Source: Polyangia bacterium (GTDB taxonomy: Bacteria; Myxococcota_A; Polyangia; Nannocystales; Nannocystaceae). From it: a stretch of 64,000 bases of DNA. Position numbers and translations under genes: made by a program. The stretch spans positions 62,001 through 126,000 of the forward strand of contig JAUIFF010000015.1 in NCBI GenBank assembly GCA_030429545.1. Reading direction: 5' to 3'. The notes beneath the pieces are model-generated. The model had not been told where the DNA came from. It was given only the letters and a program-made list of their open reading frames with translations, and did no database searches. Of the stretch, positions 60,444-64,000 are shown in pieces; position 1 is the stretch's first letter; every line of letters starts with the position of its first letter.

Positions 60444-61163
60444 TCACAGCCGTGACACCCGAAATATTTCGTGCGGCCCGATAGCCAGGCGCAGTGCATG
60501 CAACCGGCCGTCCGGCGGTGCCGAGAGGTATGTCCCGCGTTCCGAGAGCAACGCAACCTGCCCATCCGTGGCAATGTCCGCCGTCGCGCCAGGCCACCGG
60601 GGGTGCACCACCTGCCAACAATGTCCCGTCCCGGTAACTCGGGTGACACGTTCGTTGCCATCAACAACAAGCACCTCGCCGTGGGCAGCACGCAGGAAGA
60701 CCTGGTCTGTATATGCAATCGTTTGACACGTTCGTGGGCGCGCAGGAGCAAGCCAGATGTCGGCAAGTTGTGCAGGGGGCCTCGACTCGCCGGTTGCCAG
60801 TGAAATGCGTTGCCCCGACCTCAGCGGAGCCAACGGCTGGTAGTCGACAAGCGAAAGGGTGTATGCGAACAACTCGTGGGACGGGTGATTCTCGATGGGG
60901 TGCAGCCGTATCTGGCTATCGCGTTGGAGCGTTGAGCCCGGGGTGTTGTCGGCGGCGACAATACAGGCAAACCCGGCTGTAGATGTTTTGCCGACGTGGA
61001 CGATGACGGGTGTACGCAGGGGGATCGCAGCCAGGCTTTGGGGATCGGCCGGATTCTCAAAGTGTATATGCACATCGATCGGGTTGCGGTTGTCCACCAC
61101 CCGGTAGCGCAGTTGCCCGCGGTACTGCAATCGCTCGCTCGGTTTGTCGGGATGGCCAGCCAT
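60444..61163 (-). CDS. Protein of unknown function with beta-trefoil-like C-terminus
   Basis: 239 residues from ATG 61163 (TTG 61181 gives 245). Not recognised. The N-terminal part is beta-rich (QLRYRVVDNRNPIDVHIHFE, VIVHVGKTSTAGFACIVA). The C-terminus has GTYLSAPPDGRLHALRLAIG followed by HEIFRV, which recalls fascin/beta-trefoil blades. No signal peptide. It precedes the carotenoid oxygenase gene on the same strand (70-bp gap) and is divergent from the desaturase; an inverted repeat lies between the divergent starts. Confidence 0.55.
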   Translation of the reverse strand: MAGHPDKPSERLQYRGQLRYRVVDNRNPIDVHIHFENPADPQSLAAIPLRTPVIVHVGKTSTAGFACIVAADNTPGSTLQRDSQIRLHPIENHPSHELFAYTLSLVDYQPLAPLRSGQRISLATGESRPPAQLADIWLAPARPRTCQTIAYTDQVFLRAAHGEVLVVDGNERVTRVTGTGHCWQVVHPRWPGATADIATDGQVALLSERGTYLSAPPDGRLHALRLAIGPHEIFRVSRL

Positions 61164-61202
61164 CAACACACGCTCCCGCAATTATTGGAGCTTGATTGAT
61201 AA

Positions 61203-61218
61203 ATGTCCAATGGGACAT
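61203..61218. promoter_or_regulatory. Inverted repeat ATGTCC-N4-GGACAT in a divergent promoter
   Basis: Perfect 6-bp arms separated by AATG, located between the divergent genes starting at 61163 (minus) and 61287 (plus). The layout fits a regulator dimer site controlling one or both. No candidate regulator gene is adjacent. Confidence 0.45.
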
Positions 61219-61286
61219 GTTTGTTATCTGCTCAGATCGTGAAATAAATGCCCAATCGCTGCGCAGTAGCGATACCATGTGCGCCC

Positions 61287-62234
61287 ATGCCACAGCCCGC
61301 AGCTTCGCTTTCTCGAGAGCAGTTACGTCCACTTCTACAGCGGACCAACGGGCCAGGGCTTGTGCATCTTGCGGTGCAGTCAACACTGCTGCTTACGTCG
61401 GCAAGCGCGACTCTGGCACTCGCTCAGCAAGGACATTGGGCATGGATCGTGGCGGTGACGGTGTGTGGATTTGCGGTGGCGTTGTTTTTTCCGTCGCTAC
61501 ACGAGTCTGGGCATAAGACCGCGTTTGCCAGCAACTGGCTCAATTCAGCAACGTGCTGGGTGAGTGCGATCTTGATGTTGCAGGCGCCGAGCTTTTTTCG
61601 CGAGTTTCACTGGGCGCATCACCGGCACACACAGGATCGTGAACACGACCCTGAAATCTCAGCTGCGCCCGAGATGTTGGCCGCTTGGCCACGCAACCCC
61701 GTCGTGTACTTGGCGTTGGTCTCAGGGCAGCTGCTGTGGAGTGGGAAGCTGATGTTCACCCTGAGCTGCGCCGTCCTACCGACTGGCCTGTGGGAGCGAA
61801 TCTACCCGTTTATTCGCCCGCCGTTGCGCAGTCGAATCGCCTGGGAAAGTCGCTTTGTGGTGATCCTATTAGCTGCGTTCGTCGGCTTGGGACTGCAGTA
61901 TTTACCGGGGTTTGCCGAGCTACTTTTGGCCTGGCCGATCGCTCATGTCGTGCTCGGTTTTTACCTGATGACCGAGCATACAGGACTGCCCCACGATGGC
62001 TCGCAGGCCCATCGAACCCGTAGCGTTCGCTCGTCTCGTGGGTTTGAATGGCTGATGTGGAATATGCCGTATCACGCCGAGCATCATTCGCATCCGGCGG
62101 TTCCCTTCCACGCCTTACCGGCGCTTAAGGACAAACTCGCACCCGAGCTTGAACACGAGGTTGCGGGCTATGTTCGCTTTCATGTCGGGGCGATTGCCCG
62201 CGCGTTCGCGGGCGGACGGGTACCAACTCGTTAG
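61287..62234 (+). CDS. Fatty-acid-desaturase-type membrane di-iron enzyme
   Basis: 315 residues from ATG 61287 (61248 is also in frame). Four or more TM helices and the three His boxes of membrane desaturases/hydroxylases: HESGHKTAF, HWAHHRHTQD and MPYHAEHHSHP, plus TEHTGLPHD. Family members desaturate or hydroxylate acyl lipids, and carotenoid ketolases/hydroxylases share the fold. Its nearness to a carotenoid oxygenase leaves a carotenoid substrate possible, but the sequence does not decide. Confidence 0.9.
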   Translation: MPQPAASLSREQLRPLLQRTNGPGLVHLAVQSTLLLTSASATLALAQQGHWAWIVAVTVCGFAVALFFPSLHESGHKTAFASNWLNSATCWVSAILMLQAPSFFREFHWAHHRHTQDREHDPEISAAPEMLAAWPRNPVVYLALVSGQLLWSGKLMFTLSCAVLPTGLWERIYPFIRPPLRSRIAWESRFVVILLAAFVGLGLQYLPGFAELLLAWPIAHVVLGFYLMTEHTGLPHDGSQAHRTRSVRSSRGFEWLMWNMPYHAEHHSHPAVPFHALPALKDKLAPELEHEVAGYVRFHVGAIARAFAGGRVPTR

Positions 62235-62316
62235 CGAAGCGAACGGGTTGACTCGCTGCAAACTGCCCCGCTGGTCGACAACACGTGTATAGTCGACGGG
62301 GATCGGGAGGTGGAGT

Positions 62317-63204
62317 TTGGCCGATCAAAAACAGCGCCGACCGCTGAGTGAATGGATCACACAACGTGGCCTCGATGCCATGCAAGACCCGGTTTATGTC
62401 TACGACGAAGCCAGCACGCTGGTCGCAGGCAATACCTGTGCCGAGGTTTTTTGGAAGGTGCCCAACTCGGTGCTCATCAATCAGTTCAACCTCCGGGAGA
62501 ACGCGGCGAGCCTCGGCCAGGCCCTGGTAGATTTGTTCTTTAGTGCCGTTGAGGGGGGAAAACCCGTACCGTCGCCCCCGTTGCCCTTGCACGTGAGCAA
62601 GGACGATGACTTGCCTGTACAACAAAATATGGAGGTGTGGTTGCAGATCGACTACATCCCACTCGCCGATGAATCTGGTCGCGTGCATTACGTGTTGGCG
62701 ATCGGTCGCAATGTCACCAGCGATGTGCACCGCGATCAGGAGATCAAAGCCGCGGAAGCTCAGATCACGGCTCAGCGCGAAACCATTGTGGCTTTAGAGG
62801 CGGCCAACGAGGAGATCGAGCGGCAGCGGGCAATGATCCATGAGTTGTCGAGCCCGGTTATCGATGTTTGGGGGAGTGTGTTGCTGATTCCGCTCGTTGG
62901 CTCGCTCGGCCAGGAGCGGGCAGGGGTTGTCGCCGAGCGGGTGCTGGCTGCGATCACCGAGCGTCAGTCTGTTTTTGCGATCATGGACCTCACCGGCGTG
63001 CCCGATCTCGACACGGGGACCGCGGATCACCTCCTGCGGATTGCCCGGATGATTCGGCTACTGGGCGCGGAATGCATCCTGGCAGGTATCCAGCCGATGG
63101 TGGCCCAAACCATTACAACGCTCGAACTCAGCCTCGACGAAATGCAGGTATTTCAGTCGCTGCGCGACGCCCTGCGGTACTGCATGGGCAAGGTCCGCGA
63201 GTAG
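62317..63204 (+). CDS. PAS-STAS protein, RsbR/stressosome type
   Basis: 295 residues. TTG start at 62317 supported by GGGAGGTGGAG just upstream. N-terminal PAS-like domain (YVYDEASTLVAGNTCAEVFW, WLQIDYIPLADESGRVHYVL), a coiled-coil linker (KAAEAQITAQRETIVALEAANEEIERQRA), then a STAS domain of the RsbR kind: LLIPLVGSLGQERAGVV, AIMDLTGVPDLDTGTADHLL, RLLGAECILAGIQPMVAQT. RsbR proteins form stressosome cores phosphorylated at Ser/Thr by RsbT-type kinases. No RsbS/RsbT gene is adjacent in the window. Confidence 0.9.
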   Translation: MADQKQRRPLSEWITQRGLDAMQDPVYVYDEASTLVAGNTCAEVFWKVPNSVLINQFNLRENAASLGQALVDLFFSAVEGGKPVPSPPLPLHVSKDDDLPVQQNMEVWLQIDYIPLADESGRVHYVLAIGRNVTSDVHRDQEIKAAEAQITAQRETIVALEAANEEIERQRAMIHELSSPVIDVWGSVLLIPLVGSLGQERAGVVAERVLAAITERQSVFAIMDLTGVPDLDTGTADHLLRIARMIRLLGAECILAGIQPMVAQTITTLELSLDEMQVFQSLRDALRYCMGKVRE

Positions 63205-63208
63205 TCCG

Positions 63209-63222
63209 CATACATTTGTATG
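63209..63222. other. Palindrome CATACATTTGTATG between convergent genes
   Basis: A perfect 14-bp inverted repeat (CATACA-TT-TGTATG) in the 49-bp gap between the STAS and methyltransferase genes. It carries TACA/TGTA half-sites in the opposite order to the iterated TGYANNTRCA element. It could be a weak terminator stem or a binding site. Confidence 0.35.
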
Positions 63223-63253
63223 AGCATTGATAGGGTCGTTCAGGCCCCGAGGG

Positions 63254-63862
63254 TTACGGCGAGTTTCTCGACCAGCGTCCAAACCACTCGAGGCCAGCTC
63301 GACTCGGCAGGCTGCGAGCGACAGGCCGCAGTTCGGCGGCCGCGAAGCCAAGCGGGGCAAGTAGTGCTTGGACGTCTTGCGGCGTGAGCCGGTAGGGCGG
63401 TCCTTCGTCGTCCCGGCGACCGCCAACGGCCTTGATTGGGAAGATCAGGGTGAGCAGCTCTCCGTCGGCGGCGAGTAGTTGGGTCATGTGCTCGGCCCAA
63501 ACCGGGCGGCTGGCGAGCGGGAGAGCACACAGAAACGTGTAGTCCCAGATCGCCTCAAACTCCCCTAGGGTGGTGATAAAGCCAGGATCTAGGAAGTCGC
63601 CCGCATGTGCTTGGAGGTTGTCGAGCTCCATTTTTCTTGCTTGTGCAAGGAGTTGCTCGACTGCGGTTGGGGAGATGTCGAGGGCCGTCACTTGCCAACC
63701 AGCTTTGGCCAAAGCGAAGGCATCGTGACCACCCCCAGCTCCCGGTACGAGTACGCGTTGAGGTTTGCGGCGTGTCGCTTGCAGCCAGTCACAAAGGGCA
63801 GGTGCCGGCACGCCGGTGTCCCACGGAGTTTGCTCAGCCAGCCATTTCGTTTCCCAGTCCAT
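63254..63862 (-). CDS. Thiopurine-methyltransferase-like SAM methyltransferase
   Basis: 202 residues. TPMT-family features: WLAEQTPWDTGVPAPAL at the N-terminus, SAM loop VLVPGAGGGHDAFALAKAG, VTALDISPTAV, IWDYTFLCALPLASRPVWAEHM, LLTLIFPIKAVGG and GPPYRLTPQDV. Family members methylate thiols, halides or metalloids such as tellurite/selenium. The substrate is unknown. No signal peptide. Confidence 0.9.
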   Translation of the reverse strand: MDWETKWLAEQTPWDTGVPAPALCDWLQATRRKPQRVLVPGAGGGHDAFALAKAGWQVTALDISPTAVEQLLAQARKMELDNLQAHAGDFLDPGFITTLGEFEAIWDYTFLCALPLASRPVWAEHMTQLLAADGELLTLIFPIKAVGGRRDDEGPPYRLTPQDVQALLAPLGFAAAELRPVARSLPSRAGLEWFGRWSRNSP

Positions 63863-63883
63863 CGCGCAGTTCTCCCGGTTTCG

Positions 63884-64000
63884 TCAATCGTCGTGGCTTT
63901 TGTCCCACTGGCGGATCAGCTGGGCAGTAGTAGCTACCAAGCGCCCGTCGCGGGTAAACACGCGACCGCGGGCAAGCCCGCGAAGGGCAGGTGCGGGCAC
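63884..64000 (-). CDS. Acyl-CoA thioesterase, C-terminal fragment (window edge)
   Basis: Thirty-eight codons at the right edge, open beyond the window, ending DKSHDD. The translated end GLARGRVFTRDGRLVATTAQ followed by LIRQW matches the C-terminal hot-dog strand of TesB-type acyl-CoA thioesterases (pattern GRvfdrdGrLVAtvaQEgliR). The gene is cut, so catalytic residues cannot be checked. Confidence 0.65.
   Translation of the reverse strand: MPAPALRGLARGRVFTRDGRLVATTAQLIRQWDKSHDD

Larger units (their letters stand above)
800..61072. repeat. Iterated 10-bp palindrome TGYANNTRCA, about 46 sites
   Basis: Sites found by reading (first base): 800, 4503, 4566, 5857, 6232, 7365, 8592, 10313, 15800, 16433, 18207, 18324, 18465, 19857, 20090, 22605, 23523, 24048, 24728, 26099, 27262, 28061, 30036, 30560, 30869, 31057, 34022, 35242, 37450, 37600, 37606, 40384, 41103, 43903, 45443, 46065, 48669, 49544, 51934, 52081, 54866, 56617, 58992, 59394, 60708, 61063. 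The two half-sites TGYA and TRCA are fixed; the two spacer bases take almost every combination. About 41 sites lie in coding regions in various reading frames. Their A/T-rich codons (GTA, GCA, CTA, ACA) stand out in GC-rich genes. Confidence 0.85.

Noticed and set aside
1..64000. tRNA, rRNA, prophage or insertion sequences
   Set aside because: No cloverleaf-like sequence, ribosomal RNA signature, transposase, integrase or phage structural gene was found while reading both strands. A tRNA scan program was not available.

Overview
The window is GC-rich, gene-dense chromosomal DNA from a delta-proteobacterial predator or social bacterium of the phylum Myxococcota. It most resembles the Nannocystaceae (Enhygromyxa, Plesiocystis, Nannocystis group). 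This placement is inferred from gene content. About ten lipoproteins have long Thr/Ser/Asp/Pro linkers. There are 'CGDG..PGE.CDDGN' Cys-rich repeats, a Tat-exported DUF1552 protein paired with a DUF1592 cytochrome-like protein, Ser/Thr kinases with TPR tails, and an AgmX/PglI C-terminal domain. No rRNA, tRNA, CRISPR array, IS element, phage or plasmid gene was seen.

Layout, left to right. 1-1.7 kb: three leftward genes, including an edge-cut PilZ protein. 1.9-6.4 kb: a rightward Mla-type lipid-transport operon (lipoprotein, MlaE, MlaF, MlaD) followed by a dolichol-kinase-like membrane protein. 6.5-11.7 kb: leftward, a PqqB-like lipoprotein and two Ser/Thr kinases. 12.2-17.1 kb: an alpha/beta hydrolase, QueC, glutathione-dependent formaldehyde dehydrogenase, DprA, and a ribbon-helix-helix/SPFH pair behind a perfect palindrome. 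17.3-21.4 kb: a lipid-anchored truncated globin with a membrane partner, a 65-bp tandem repeat, a beta-propeller lipoprotein and a LysR regulator. 21.5-29.3 kb: two giant DUF3857/transglutaminase-like TPR proteins, the second with its catalytic residues lost. 29.3-33.8 kb: a Cys-rich lipoprotein and a tightly packed CBS / cystathionine lyase / SDR / GST operon (reverse transsulfuration). 34-45.3 kb: a serine hydrolase, a ferritin-like membrane protein, a LamG-like lipoprotein, a cytochrome P460, an EamA transporter, and a DUF1592-DUF1552-DUF5648 operon. 45.5-50.8 kb: a TonB-dependent receptor with two partner genes, then a small cytochrome-like lipoprotein. 50.9-56.8 kb: a Cys-rich lipoprotein, SixA, a PI-PLC-like lipoprotein, a flavin amine oxidase and a propeller lipoprotein. 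57-64 kb: a MATE transporter, an AgmX/PglI-domain lipoprotein, a carotenoid oxygenase, a fatty-acid-desaturase-type membrane enzyme, a PAS-STAS stressosome-type protein, a thiopurine-methyltransferase-like enzyme and an edge-cut thioesterase.

The common theme is envelope biology: lipid trafficking, surface lipoproteins, periplasmic c-type haem proteins, TonB uptake and envelope-facing kinases. The most unusual signal is not a gene. The 10-bp palindrome TGYANNTRCA occurs about 46 times across the window (by eye), mostly inside coding sequences, against roughly 2-4 expected by chance. It looks like a highly iterated genome-wide DNA element.
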